Shown piece by piece: positions 36,022 to 47,774 of a DNA stretch of 64,000 nucleotides. The stretch's first letter is position 1; each line of letters starts with the position of its first letter. Source of the stretch: Pisolithus tinctorius (lineage: Eukaryota > Basidiomycota > Agaricomycetes > Boletales > Pisolithaceae); assembly GCA_024663395.1 (NCBI GenBank), contig JANFAH010000006.1:2914001-2978000 (forward strand). Reading direction: 5' to 3'. The position numbers and the translations under genes are program-made. Below the pieces are notes generated by a model, which was not told the origin of the DNA, made no database searches, and saw nothing but the letters and a program-made list of their open reading frames with translations.

Positions 36022-39000
36022 TCACAGAAGACATGCTAATCTGCCATACATCTGGCATTGGCATGTGGCATAGCATGCTGGCCTGGCCTGTCCCTTGGCC
36101 AATGTGGCAGCCTTTCTGCCAGTCCAAAATCTTACCTTGTTTTCAAAGAAGTTTTTAGTCCACTCCTGCTCACATTTCAACAGCTGAACCTCCTCCTTCC
36201 ATCTGTCCTGCAGTGCTCTCATCCTGAGCCAATTGACCCTGTAAACTAGAGAACATGATAAGTAAATCTCAGATGCTGCTGCCATGTGATTGCTCCTCTC
36301 ACATTCAGACATCCAATAATTAGCAGCCATTTCCCTTGGTACATCCATGATCCAGATCCAAGGTAGGGTATTGTCTCTGTGACCTCTGGCATTTGGGTCA
36401 GATACTGCCATGCTGATAGTTAGGTTGGAGTCATTCAACTCTTTGTATCACTCCAGGATATCTGGCCCAGCCCCTAACCTGCCCATTTGAATGCAGCACT
36501 GGCAGTACACAGCAGCATGACATTGCATGGCTACATCAGCATTGGCCACCCTTCCCCAGGCACATGTGGCCATGTGGTAATTACTCCCATGGTGAATGTC
36601 AGTTCAAAAGTTGACTGCTTTCTCTGCAAGCATAAGCTGCAGCTCATGAAGACAATCATCGGCCTGTCCTTGCTGCAGTTGCAGCTCCATTAGTGTCACA
36701 TACCCCAGGCCAGATCATTCAAAATGATCTTTGCCAACATTGGATGGCAGTGGCAATGGAATGGTTTCTGGCTCATGCAGCTGGGATGACTGGCACAGCT
36801 CAGCATCCTTGAATCTGTCCCCAAATAGTTTTTCAGCAGTGTCAAAAATGCTGTGGATATGGGACTGGAGATGATCATGGTGACATGCAATGGTGAGAAT
36901 TTGAGCTTCTGTTGCTCTTGAGGTGATGTACTGGCATGCTGCTGCAAGTTGGATTTGTGCTTCCTCTATCTTCAATGCCTTGGCAATCCAGGTTGCCATA
37001 CCCTGTGAATGCCCTGGCTGGGGGATGGCCAGTATATCTATCTCAATTGCCTTTGCAGAGGGAGCTTCAATACCACTCAGCACAAATCCCATCCAGGATA
37101 ACCTTCAATACCTACCTTTCTGCAGCCTGACCTCATATATATCCATGGCCTGTGGCCTTGACAGCCTGTTTTCCAATGCCACTGCTGCCTCTTCCCCCCA
37201 TGATTGGCTGATTGCTGGTGGCACATTACCATTCAAATCAGCAAACCTGCCTTCAACCACTAAATAAGATTCCTCAGCAACCTTGAGTTTCTGCTTGAGT
37301 CTTATTGCTGTAGCCTGTTAGCCACACAACTGTGTCTGATACAAGCACTAGACCTACGCATTCTGACCATTTTAAGGAAATTGCTATCATTCATTTGGAA
37401 ATCAAGTACCTCCTGCCAATGGGGAGTAGCCATGCCTCTAGTGGATGGGGAAATGATATTCAGGGAGGACCACAAGGTTTCCATGATCTCCCCATCCACC
37501 CAGCCAGCACCCACAATGAAATTGGGAGCATATCATGCAAAGCATTCTGTATGGTGGCCATGAACATGCCACAACCCAATGCCAGGGCAGATCTGCATGC
37601 CATCTGGCATGGATATATAGGCATTGGCACGTAGCCATCATTCTAAATCTTTGCCATACTGGCAGTTAATATCATAGAAGTGTATCACTTGCTGGCCAGG
37701 AACTGTGCCATGCCTGATGGCATGCACAAGTGCATTGTCAAGTCCAGGCCTACTCTGACCAACTCTGATGCTAAACAGGGTCTAGAGAGTGGTTCAGAAG
37801 CAAGTCCGACATGAAGGAACAGAACTCTGACTAGCAGAGTGGTGGCAGGAATGAAGGCCGCCAAGACACAGGCAGAGCAGAGTGAGGGCATTGGGTTTAG
37901 CTCATGTGCTACCCCCTTGCATGATCTCAGCCCTCGTATTTCAGAGGGAGAGTATAGACAGAGAGTTGGAGATAACTCTGACAGGCAGAAAACGGAATCA
38001 GAGGGAGTAGGAACTCAGTTGATATTTGTACTGAGGGATGGTGGAGTATGATACATGCTTTTATACTACTACAGAGGTACAGTAACCAGAATCGGAACTG
38101 ACATACGGAGACTCGTAAAACTTCCCAGATGACAAATGAAGGGTAGACAGAGGACATATGAGCAGGTAACATAGGACATCCAAAAAGGAAACAGTCCAGG
38201 TGCTGGACCATGTGGTGCGCACGCTGTGGAGTACCTGACTGCGTGCTGTCAGGGAGAAGTCCAAAGGTAGTCACATGACCCCTCAGAGAATGGTCTGCCC
38301 AGTCTGGTAGGAGAGCAACACAAGTCCGACAGTAGTTGGAGTGGAGATGGTTCATAGACGACAGAAGGTGGGCAGAGTTGGTGCAGAGTGAGCAAATGAC
38401 TGGCAGAAAAGGGTGCAGAGTTAGTGATGACGCAGGATGAATGCACAGTCATGACATGCATAGTCCATGTTAACCTGCCTGTGATGCTGATGTCAATATT
38501 GGCATATATTGTTACAGGGTTATTCATACTGTTCACCCTTCTGGAAGTCAACCATTGCATGCAGCACAAAACAGCCATGCTGCACACAGGCACATCCACC
38601 TATTCTGGTAGATGCAAGCTGCTGCCAGTTGGCATTTGCTTGATTAACTGCCTGATGATTGCTGCAATCTGAGATCTTGTAGTGTGATCAGTCCATCAGG
38701 TAATACATTCCTACACATCACCCACCTCAACCACATTTTTAGTGCCACTCAAATATTCCTTGTATGGCTGTGATGTGACCATGTACCCCTTTCCATCCAT
38801 CAACCAGGCTTCACTGCCAGTGTCCTTTGGATGCATATGCTCTGCCTTGAAATTCCCATCCATGACCAAGCTTCTTGCCAGTGTCCAACTGGATTACACA
38901 GTGTATAAATGGCTAGCAGTGTTGATGGTATCACTCACTGGGAATAATCTGTTGCATCTTCAGGAATGTTGATGCCAGGTTGGGGACATGCTGGACAGAA

Positions 39001-40200
39001 TAACACTAATTCCCCTGGGCTGGTGTCTTCTGCACTCATGTGGGATCCCTGCCATTTCAGTAGTTTCAGGAGCTGCCACATCCTAGCAACTCTCAGCAGT
39101 TCCCTGTACCTATCCTATCCTCCAGCTAAGAGTTGTGTTGCAGTGATACAATTCAACAAATAGGATGCACTGGCACCAGATGAGGAAAGGCATTGGAGGT
39201 TATGCAGCAAAGTTTGCTGTAGAAATTCATCACTGAGGTACCACATTCCACATTGTCCCAAATGAAGTCATCCAGTACTTGGAAGGTAAATGCAGTCCTT
39301 GCAGCCTTTGTGGTAGCAGGAAACATCCCAGCCTGCATCAGCTGTATGTGTGAATCCTCTGCCCCAGGGCATCTACAATACTGCACATTGCAGTAGTGTA
39401 TTCCATTGGTGTGCGTGACAATTAGACAGCTTTGGTTCTTCAGGGCCTGTAGATTTGGTGGACAACCATCTTGATCCACATCCTCCCAATCATCTTCCTC
39501 CTCAGTTGTGACTTCATTGTTTGAACAACCACCAGCTGGGCAGTGCTTCCCACCATGCCCGACATGCAGTACCAAACCAGCCTGAATGGTAAATACAGGA
39601 ACAACCCTCATGATTGAGCTGCTTACCAGCTGCAGGGATGATTCCCCAAAGAATGTTCCATTCCATTGTTCCACCCTGTGGAATGGCTGGTGCTTGTGTT
39701 CTGCCTGGCAACACATGGTGCAGAAGACCAGCCAATGGGCACACTCAGTGCACTGGAAAATGCCATCCACTCCACACAGGATACAATCCCTTGGCTCAGG
39801 TGGGGCCTCCATGTCCAACAGGATGGCTAGATAATGCTGTTGGTGCAGCAACCACTGCTGCAGATAACTATTCTACAATTGTGTGACACTGTCATTGCAG
39901 GTTTGTTGGGCAATGTGGCATTCCACACACCTGACTTTTCTGAGGTTTAGAAGGTGTTGCAGGCAATACATCATTATTGCAAGGCAGTTGTACACCCTCA
40001 TCATCCAACAGGAAGTCTGGGTGATCCAGGATAACAGAGCCAGGCTGTGCAGGAGGCTGAGTTGCATGGCATGGCACCCACTTTCTGGGTGCTACTTTTA
40101 CCATCTTATCCCTATATCCTTGGGTGGTTTTCACTCTTTGCCAGGTCACCTGGGTCACTCTTGTAGCAGGTCCTGCAGGTGCAATCTTTGACTTCCCCAT
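36022..40200 (-). pseudogene. KDZ transposase with CxC2-type cysteine cluster, interrupted
   Basis: Kyakuja/Dileera/Zisupton-class transposase. The start at 40200 gives MGKSKIAPAGPATRVTQVTW. The N-terminal cysteine cluster follows at 39850-39530 (CILCGVDGIFQCTECAHW, CTMCCQAEHKHQPFHRVEQW, then LVLHVGHGGKHCPAGG), then YCRCPGAEDSHIQLMQAGMF and TAFTFQVLDDFIWDNVECGT. The catalytic part continues as FKAEHMHPKDTGSEAWLMDG, QHGCFVLHAMVDFQKGEQ, VNMDYALVHAIRHGTVPG, VIHFYDINCQYGKD, GLWHVHGHHTECFA and VDGEIMETLWSSLNIISPST, ending in a charged helix (RALQDRWKEEVQLLKCEQEW). A solo LTR (37736-38456) splits the VNMDY codon region. A TGA stands where Arg is expected after TECFA, and other breaks exist. Dead. 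Confidence 0.8.
37736..38456. mobile_element. Solo LTR 1 (721 bases)
   Basis: Starts TGTCAAGTCC and ends CAGTCATGACA, so it has TG..CA ends, and is flanked by TGCAT on both sides (37731-37735 and 38457-38461). It lies inside the KDZ gene. Removing it with one TGCAT rejoins the VNMDY and ALVHAIR parts of that gene in frame. The left portion and a central part (GCTCATGTGCTACCCCCTTG, then AACTCAGTTGATATTTGTAC) match solo LTR 2 at 44827-45730 in the same orientation. It retains CpG in a CpG-poor surrounding, so it is a younger insertion. No internal retrotransposon sequence remains. Confidence 0.88.
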
Positions 40201-40605
40201 GATGAATGTTGCAATGCAGAAGGGTTTTGATTGCAACAAATACATGCAGCTGACACATGCTAGCAAGGTCTGACTACCAACTATGGTCATGCTGTCTTAG
40301 GATCCAGCACATGAATTCATTGCTGGCACCTGCACATTGCCTACAGATCAATCAAATGAATGAGCACTTGCAAACAGCCTTGTCCTACATCATGCCCATA
40401 GTGCCTATACCATCCACAGCATCTCAATGCACATTGCCCAATTACCAAAGATCTCAGATCCATGAAGTCTGAGAGGCACTGCCTTTGCACATGGCTCAGG
40501 GATGGAAATCTCATGATTGACTAACAACCTTAGCCATCTTGGGAAACTGTCTGATCAACTGGCATGCAAGAATGGACTTGACACTGGAATGTAACCTTCA
40601 TTGAC

Positions 40606-42650
40606 ATGGGAGAATGCCAGAAAAGTCTATTCTCTTCAACAGACATTGTACTAGCTGTCCCAAGAAAATTTGCACACAAGCACCTCCATCCTCAATGGCA
40701 TCCAGTGACTATGAAAGTGACTCATTCTCCAACAACAGCAAACCCTCCCCACCACGAAAGGGGACCAGTCTTCAGCTGGCTGAAATTGAGATTCTTGAGG
40801 CCAAGCTAGAGTCATGGAAAAATGCCAACTGAAACAAGAGGAGCTCCATCATGTTAACCCTCAGAAACAAAATAAAAAACCTTGATGCAAATGTGATGCT
40901 GAAAATGCATGAATGGGTTTGGAAGAAGGTGTGCCACACCTGCCATTGATTACCCAGCATATCCTTACCATTTTCAGGCAGTTCAGACTTGGTTGTACAA
41001 CCACAGCCAGAGCTGTAGTCAACAGGCTCTGATCAAATATGGTGGTGGTTGGACACTGAGGAAGATGGTCATGCACCATCAAAAGAAATCAATCAACAAA
41101 GTGTTGGAGGAAGCCAGGATCAAGCAGGGATCAGCAGAAATGATCAAGTCTTATCAGAAGGCCATTGACATCATCATGAAGTCCCTTACTGCTGAGGAGA
41201 TACAGGAGGCCAAGGCATTGGCCATAGAATGGAATGAGCAGCAGCCACCCTGGGATGTTCAGTCAGAGTAGGTACCATTTGGCAATGCTGCCCATCACTC
41301 ACAAGAAGCAGAACTGCAGAGAAGAAAGGCTGTAAATATGCTGAGGAATTTGCTAAGAAAATGTGGAAGCAGTGTGGGGCCAGGGTGGTAGTGATGGCAG
41401 CATGGGAAGATGCTGATGGAGAAGTGATAGTTGGGGTGTGAGGAATTTGTTCTTTGTTCAGATGAGTACTGCCAGATTTTGACCAACTCATCCAGACATG
41501 AGTTCAACAATGAATTGGGTAATGGCAAATTATTTGAGGAGTTGGACAAGTGCTGGGATAAATTTGTAAAGTATGCACAAATGGCATTTGGGAATGGCAG
41601 CACTGATGCTGAGTCACCAGACAAAGATGCTGCTCCATGGTCAAGGTAGAGAAAGAGCAATGGGAAACCTAAAACCATCCTGCCAGTTAGCAACAACAGC
41701 ACACCATACATCCTGAACATATTGGACATGTGGGCACCAAAGTTGAAGGATATCATGTGGATGTTTGTGACATTTCACTATCATATGTATAACAATAGGA
41801 GAAATACTGTTCATTGACATGCATTACAGGGAAGGCCTGCAGGAATCACAGGTGACTGTTCCATGGAGCACAATAACAACCAACACTGTGCTTTATATTG
41901 CACTGCAGTTTCTGCCACCTGACATTCCCTTCAAAGGGCCAAGCTGACTTACCCAGGATGAGTTGACAGCAATCTTGGAATGGTGGCAAGAGCAAAAAGA
42001 GCAGCATCCCAACAATATATTCAGCTTCAAGAAGTGGAGAGATGCTGGCAGGTCCCTCTGAATGCTGGTGACAGAGGCCAACAGCAGTGGAGCAAGGATG
42101 GGTGGGAAGCAGGATTTGGATCAGACCCCAGGTCAGTCAGCAGATGAAAGGATGATGGATAGAATGATGCAGAGTAGGAGGAAGCAGCAACAGCAAACAG
42201 GTATGCAGGAATGCATCTGGACCTTAAATGTTCAGCAATATTATCTAATGGGGGACAAAGTTGTAGGGTCTGATTCTGAAGATGAATCCAATCTCTGTCA
42301 ATTATGACCAACATTGCTGCCAGATGGAAATGATGGTAGAGGAACAAGCATGGTGGATGAAGATGCCACAGAGGCAGTAGCATTACCAGATTACCAGTGG
42401 TGGATTGCTGGATGCCATGTTTCAGCCATTGGCAAGGAACCACCAAATGCTGGGTGGCATGTTGTGGGTGGCAACACAAGCCCTGTGCAGCCTATGCCAG
42501 AAGGCCACCACACTGATTTGCCTGATTTGGTCCAGCTGGCAGATCCTTCTGCAGTGCCAACAACTATCAAGAGAGCCCATAAACAGGAAAATTCAAAGCA
42601 CAAGTTCCCCATTCCATTGATGAGTCAGTACTCATGCCCCTGTCCCTGAA
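40606..42650 (+). pseudogene. Unidentified repeat-family protein, decayed
   Basis: Plus-strand pieces: MASSDYESDSFSNNSKPSPP and QLAEIEILEAKLESWKNAN near 40700, then IKYGGGWTLRKMVMHHQKKS, IDIIMKSLTAEEIQEAKALA and IEWNEQQPPWDVQSE (41030-41270). After a break come YAEEFAKKMWKQCGARVVVM-like sequence with AAWEDADGEVIVGV (about 41340-41440) and FNNELGNGKLFEELDKCWDK (41500). It resembles hypothetical proteins repeated in Agaricomycetes that often lie next to KDZ or other transposases. The reading frame changes at least three times. It starts about 400 bases from the KDZ start on the opposite strand, a head-to-head arrangement. Confidence 0.4.
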
Positions 42651-42699
42651 TTGTTGATTAAACTCATCCCTCAATTCTAGTACCCATGCACCAGACCAG

Positions 42700-43800
42700 C
42701 ATAGACAATGCGAGGGGTATGTGGCATTCAAACCAGGTGTGGAAGGTACCAAAGTGGCCTGATGATGACTTTCCTACTCCTAGTCCCTCCAAGAAATGTA
42801 GGTGATGTTAGCATTTGTATTTTTCATGGCCATGGAATGTGATACTATTTGTTGACAACCAATAGCTACAATTACAATAAATCCTCATCCAGTTCCAATT
42901 CATCCTTGCCATCCCAATCCCTGGTCATCAAATCTTGTATGTATTGCTGAGTCCTTTCCAGCTGTGCTCTCCTTGCAAGCAACAGGCAAAACTGGATGCT
43001 TGATTCCACCAATATATTGCTGTAGTGGTTGTAGGCTGCAATGATTGGCCCATTGGTGGTGGTGTTAAGATGGGGCAGGTGCTCATCAGCTGGTCCCAAG
43101 AGAAGAACCACAAGCCACTGTGCTTTTTCAACTGCTGGATGATTGATATATATGCAAGGGATATCATAAAACAACTTACATGTTGTAATTGGCCCTTTGT
43201 CATGAATTCCTTGTATACCCAAGTTGCTGGCAAACCATTGCAGTGCCAAAAAGTGTACTATTACACTTAATACTGGGGTGAACAAGAGATGACATGGCAC
43301 TCACCAGTGGTGGCATTGGTGGCCATAGGCCATGGAGATGGTTGCCATGATGTAGCTGGGATGGGCTATGGCTCAGAGGCTGCTGCATCATCTGACTGCT
43401 CATCCATCCATCCATGCTCCAGGGGAGATGGTGCAGTCAGTGGAATTTGTGAGATGCTGACAATGATCTAGGTGGTGGTGAGACTGCTGGGGAAGATGTT
43501 GGAGAATCCCAGCTGGGGGCAATGGTGGCCAAGGATGGCATGGAATGACTTGCTTGTCATGCCTCCCATTGTTGATCAGCAGCAGATCACTGTACCTTGG
43601 GTGAAAGTGGTGGGGAGTCCCAAGATGGTGCAAGCATGCTGAGTTGTGGCCAGGAAGGGCTGGCATTCAGCAGCATTGAGGATGATGGTGATCCTAGTTG
43701 ATGGCCCCAAGCTGCAGCATTTGTGGCTTCTCCAAATGGTAGAAATGCTGGTTCATCTGCTGCCATGTCTGTATCCTCACAGCCTGGCAATACCCACAGG
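42700..43800 (-). other. CpG-poor DNA with weak minus-strand frames
   Basis: A 142-codon minus frame (42872-43300) reads FLALQWFASNLGIQGIHDKG and LLLARRAQLERTQQYIQDLM, which has the look of real protein, but neighbouring frames to 43790 are broken. Family unknown. It may be the tail of another element. Confidence 0.3.
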
Positions 43801-43963
43801 TTCTCATGTGGGGAGATGACTAGTGAAGATTAGTGACAGTTGTATGTTATAACAACTACTCACATTGAGTGTTTGGACTGCCTGGCCTCCACCTTACTGA
43901 CTTTTGATCCATGATATTCAGCAATCCTTACAATGTTGATAAGTTGATTGAAATCTCATTCAA

Positions 43964-46853
43964 TTGTGTTGCAATGTCAGATTTGGCTATTTGGGCTTGT
44001 TTGTCTACTGGCTAAGTGTTGATGCCAGCATGATGGTTCATCAAAATATAAAATGCAGCTGTGCTGCCAACACAATTGTCAACTATCACTTGACTGCACC
44101 CCTCTCACATGAGTACCCCACTTCCACAAAAATGTCCCAACATGCTGAAACATCCCAAACCACTGCCACTGCTGCCACTCCCTCCATCACCCTCCCACAT
44201 GAAATAGTCACCAATGCTGTGGACATAGTCATGGCAGAGCTCTTAATGCTTCATAACCACAGGAACAAGCAATACTGGAAAAAAGCTATGCATGTCATTT
44301 GGGAACAGTTGGTTTGTGGCATGCCAATCTATTTATCCTCTGATACTTACAACATTCCAGACCCATGTGTGCCCTTTGGTTGAGGAACTGCCCTCAAAAT
44401 TCACCATCCCCACCCACATCATTGCCACTGAAATGATTATGAGAGATCCAGTGGAGCTTACAGTGTTGAAAGAGTGGCCAAACTTTGACAAGATCCAAGA
44501 TGCAATGGATGCTGATGTTGCAGACCATCAGTGGTACCAGATTGGGAGGCCTGTCAACAAGGGTAAAGGGCATGCAGTTCCATTAGAGCCCCTTCAGATA
44601 AGTGACATTGCTGCTGCCACTGCTGACACTTTGGAAGAACCCCATGGCCAATCAACCAGCCATGCTGCTCCTACTGGCACTCATCCCAGAAGTCAGAGGC
44701 CACAGAAGCATGCAAGGTCAGTGGCAGCAAGTGACACTGACATTTTGACAGTGACTGCCACAGCATCCACTGGTCATGGCTGCTCAATTGCAGCTCTTGC
44801 CACCCCTGCTGCTGGCTATATGCCTGTGTGAAGTACGGGTTTACCCTCGGAGTGACCAGGCTTCAAGACTGGGTGACAGGGGTTAAGTCCGAGTGGCCAG
44901 AGTCAAGGCCGAGAGACAGGGGCCAAGTCCAGTTGGACCGGAGTTGAGGCCGGAGGTTAGGGGCTAAGTCCGGAGGACCGGACTTAAGACCGGGAGCGCG
45001 GGAACAAGGCCGGTAGCGTGGGAAACCGACCGGTGTTGGAGTGCGCACAAGGGGAAGCCGGTCCGGGGTTGGATCTACCTCCCTTGGTCTCAGCTTATGT
45101 GCTGTACCCTTATGCAAGCCGGGGAGAGGTCCGGGACAGGGGTCGGGGATAGCTTAAGGCTCGGCCTTAGCTATAGAGTAGTCTCGAGGGGTAGTACGGA
45201 GTTGAGGGTAATACTAAGTTGATATTCTGACTGAGGGTACTACGAAGTATGTACAGGGGTTAAATACATGAGGCCGGTCCGGAGTAAAGAACATGAAGCC
45301 GGACTTGTGAATAAGCTATTAGCAAGATGATTAGCAAGAGTGAGGATAGCCACAGAGGCTGTGCAGAGACTAATAGCTAAAGTCCGGGTGACCGGCATAC
45401 CGGGGTCAGACACAGGACTTGTACAGTAAGCAAGGTCAGATGAACGGGCTAGACTAAATATAGTACAAACAAAGGGAAACAGACCGGAGTTATGTCCGGG
45501 TGACCCGGACATAGACCTAGGAGGACCGGGGTGGAGCAGTGCAAGGCCGGGAGGCCGAAACGGACCGGAGATAGGGGTAAAACACCGGACTTGAGTTATG
45601 CAAGCCGGAGTCGAGTTATCTAGGGCCGGGACTGGGTTTTCCAGGCTGGACCAGGACCGGACTTGACCGGAGATAGGGGCTAGGGGTCCGGACTGGACTG
45701 AGTCCGAGTCCGAGAGTCATGGATATGACAGCCTGTTGCTGAAGAAGACCATTGCAATAGGTGCATGGAGAAAAATCTGCCATGTGCAGTCAAGCCAGGT
45801 TCTGCATGTTGGCAGTGTAGCTGCCAGAAGTACAGGTGCAGTATCTTTGCAGGAGTGAAGGCCATGCAGTCACAGTCAAGGCAACCCTGCAGTTGCACTG
45901 TATCTGAGGTGCCTGATGGAGCAGTGGACCATCCCCAAACCATCACAGCCACCTGTCCCCCCAGCTGCTGCCATCCTCAAAGCCCTACACCCAGGCCATC
46001 AGCCACAATATCCTTGGAACCCACCACTCCCATGCAGCAGTCCTGGAAGTGGTTGGCAGCCACTAGAAGTATGACACCCACCACCAGCAAGACAACCACC
46101 TCAGCCACTCAAAGCTCTCACAGGCAAAGTAAGTCATCCATTGCTTTCATCCTGCTATTCTTATTTGAGCCTAACATAGTTTTCAATGGAGTGGTCATCG
46201 TCACTCCATCCTGGCAGCAGTCAGGTCAGCAGACATTGAGCCCAGCATCCTGGGGGGTGGCAACATCCCAAAGCCATCTCACTACCCCATCCCACCCAGT
46301 GACCCCCAATGCCACCCCCATGGAGCATATGGAAGAGGACATCACCACTTTGCAGCAGCAGAATATGGAGACAGCACAAGATCTCATGCACACCCACTGC
46401 AAGCTTGCCAATACCCAGCAGGCACTTGCAAATACCCAAACTGAGTTGCAAACACTTTGTGGTGTTGTCAAAGCCTTACACCAGCACCTGTACCCATTGC
46501 CACACCCCTCACCTGATGTACCTGGGCCTTCCTGCCCCTCCCCCATCAAATTTGCAATTACAAGTCATCAAGCAGTCATTCCCACTGATGGTGCAAGGAT
46601 TCTTGACCTTGCACCCACTATGATGGTCCAGGAGGTGGTGATTGATACCAACATCCTCCAGAACCTTCCAGGTGATATGCTTTCAGCCTGTTCTACTTTC
46701 CTGCTGCCCACCCACCATTTTGGATACTCCTCAACCACTGGAATGGGAGAAGCACAGCCCCCTATCTATGTCTCTTTTGGGACAGTTGCCAACCATGCCA
46801 GTGGGGATGATGCTGATGATGAGGATGCCACTAATTGGATGGACCTAGATTAA
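43964..46853 (+). pseudogene. Cys-cluster, coiled-coil repeat-family protein split by solo LTR 2
   Basis: The frame at 44000-44380 (LPHEIVTNAVDIVMAELLML) shifts near 44370 to a frame reading LPSKFTIPTHIIATEMIMRD, WPNFDKIQDAMDADVADHQW and a Ser/Thr/Ala-rich linker. After solo LTR 2 (44827-45730) this second frame continues exactly in register with EEDHCNRCMEKNLPCAVKPG and SACWQCSCQKYRCS, six regularly spaced Cys suggesting a zinc site. A coiled coil follows (EEDITTLQQQNMETAQDLMH) and an acidic end (SGDDADDEDATNWMDLD). The function is unknown. Apart from the LTR and the shift at 44370, the frame is open to its TAA. Confidence 0.5.
44827..45730. mobile_element. Solo LTR 2 (904 bases)
   Basis: Starts TGTGAAGTACGGG and ends GGATATGACA, so it has TG..CA ends, with the 5-base duplication GCCTG on both sides (44822-44826 and 45731-45735). 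Deleting it with one GCCTG rejoins the host frame without changing register. It is full of CCGG and GGACCGGAC-like words, in sharp contrast to the nearly CpG-free DNA around it. It is related to solo LTR 1 in the same orientation. This is a recombination remnant of an LTR retrotransposon whose internal part has been lost. Confidence 0.9.
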
Positions 46854-47116
46854 CATGTCCATAGAATGTACTATTACCATTTCATTGTTGCTATTGCTGA
46901 GAATGATTATCCCCACCCACTTTTGCTTTACATGGTGCAGATATGGTCTCTCTGGTGTGTGCCATCCCATTTGAGTCTGGCCAGGCAACTGGCCTTGCAA
47001 TTTATAAATCCACCAGTACAGCTAAGCTAGTGCACACTGGCAGCACCCTCAAATCATGCATGGTACTTGCCACATATGTCCTGCACAATTGCAAGGGTTT
47101 AACCCTCTGACCCAGG

Positions 47117-47640
47117 TTGAGGCCATGCAATCGTGGCCTATGCTGCTTGATGCTGATGCCACTGGCAAATGCTGCTCCATGTTGCTCATTCCCATCTATG
47201 CTGCTCAATGCTGGCAACACCTGGCTCCTGCCACTACCTCATATCCATGCTGCCACCGCATTCCTGTCTATGCTGACTGATGTCATCGCCACCTGCCCCC
47301 TACCAGTACCTCACTCCCATGCCACTGACCTATTCCTGTCTATGCTGCTGCTCATTGCCATCTATGCCACCCAATGCTGTCAACACCCACCCCCTGCCAG
47401 TACCTCATATCCATGCTGCTACCCCATTCCCATGTATGCTGCTGCCCATTCCCTTCTATGCTGCTCAATGCTGTCAACCCCTGCCCCCTGCCAGTACCTC
47501 ATATCCATGCTGCTACCCTATTCCTGTGTATGCCACCCAATCCCACTGCATGCCAGCCACTCCCATTGGCTGCCACTCAATGCCACTGGCTTCTGCTCTG
47601 CACTAGTGATTGCCACTCCCTGCCTGCTACTGCTGTGTCA
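47117..47640. repeat. Minisatellite, units of about 80-95 bases
   Basis: At least four units carry CCAGTACCTCATATCCATGC or close variants (47226, 47305, 47397 and 47491), each followed by a TGCTGCTAC..ATTCC..TATGCTGC segment. The 200-codon frame over it is a by-product of the repeat. The sequence is CpG-poor like its surroundings. Confidence 0.75.
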
Positions 47641-47774
47641 TGCCAGTGAGTTCTGCTGGCAATGCATGTCACACTCTCCTCACTACCCCACCCTATCTCT
47701 ATATGCAAAACTATGCTGACACATACTAGTGTATGTGGCCATATGCTTTTGCATATTCACTGGCTTACCACTTA

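Noticed and set aside
47117..47719. 200-codon open frame on the plus strand
   Set aside because: It coincides with the minisatellite and translates to low-complexity repeats in three frames.
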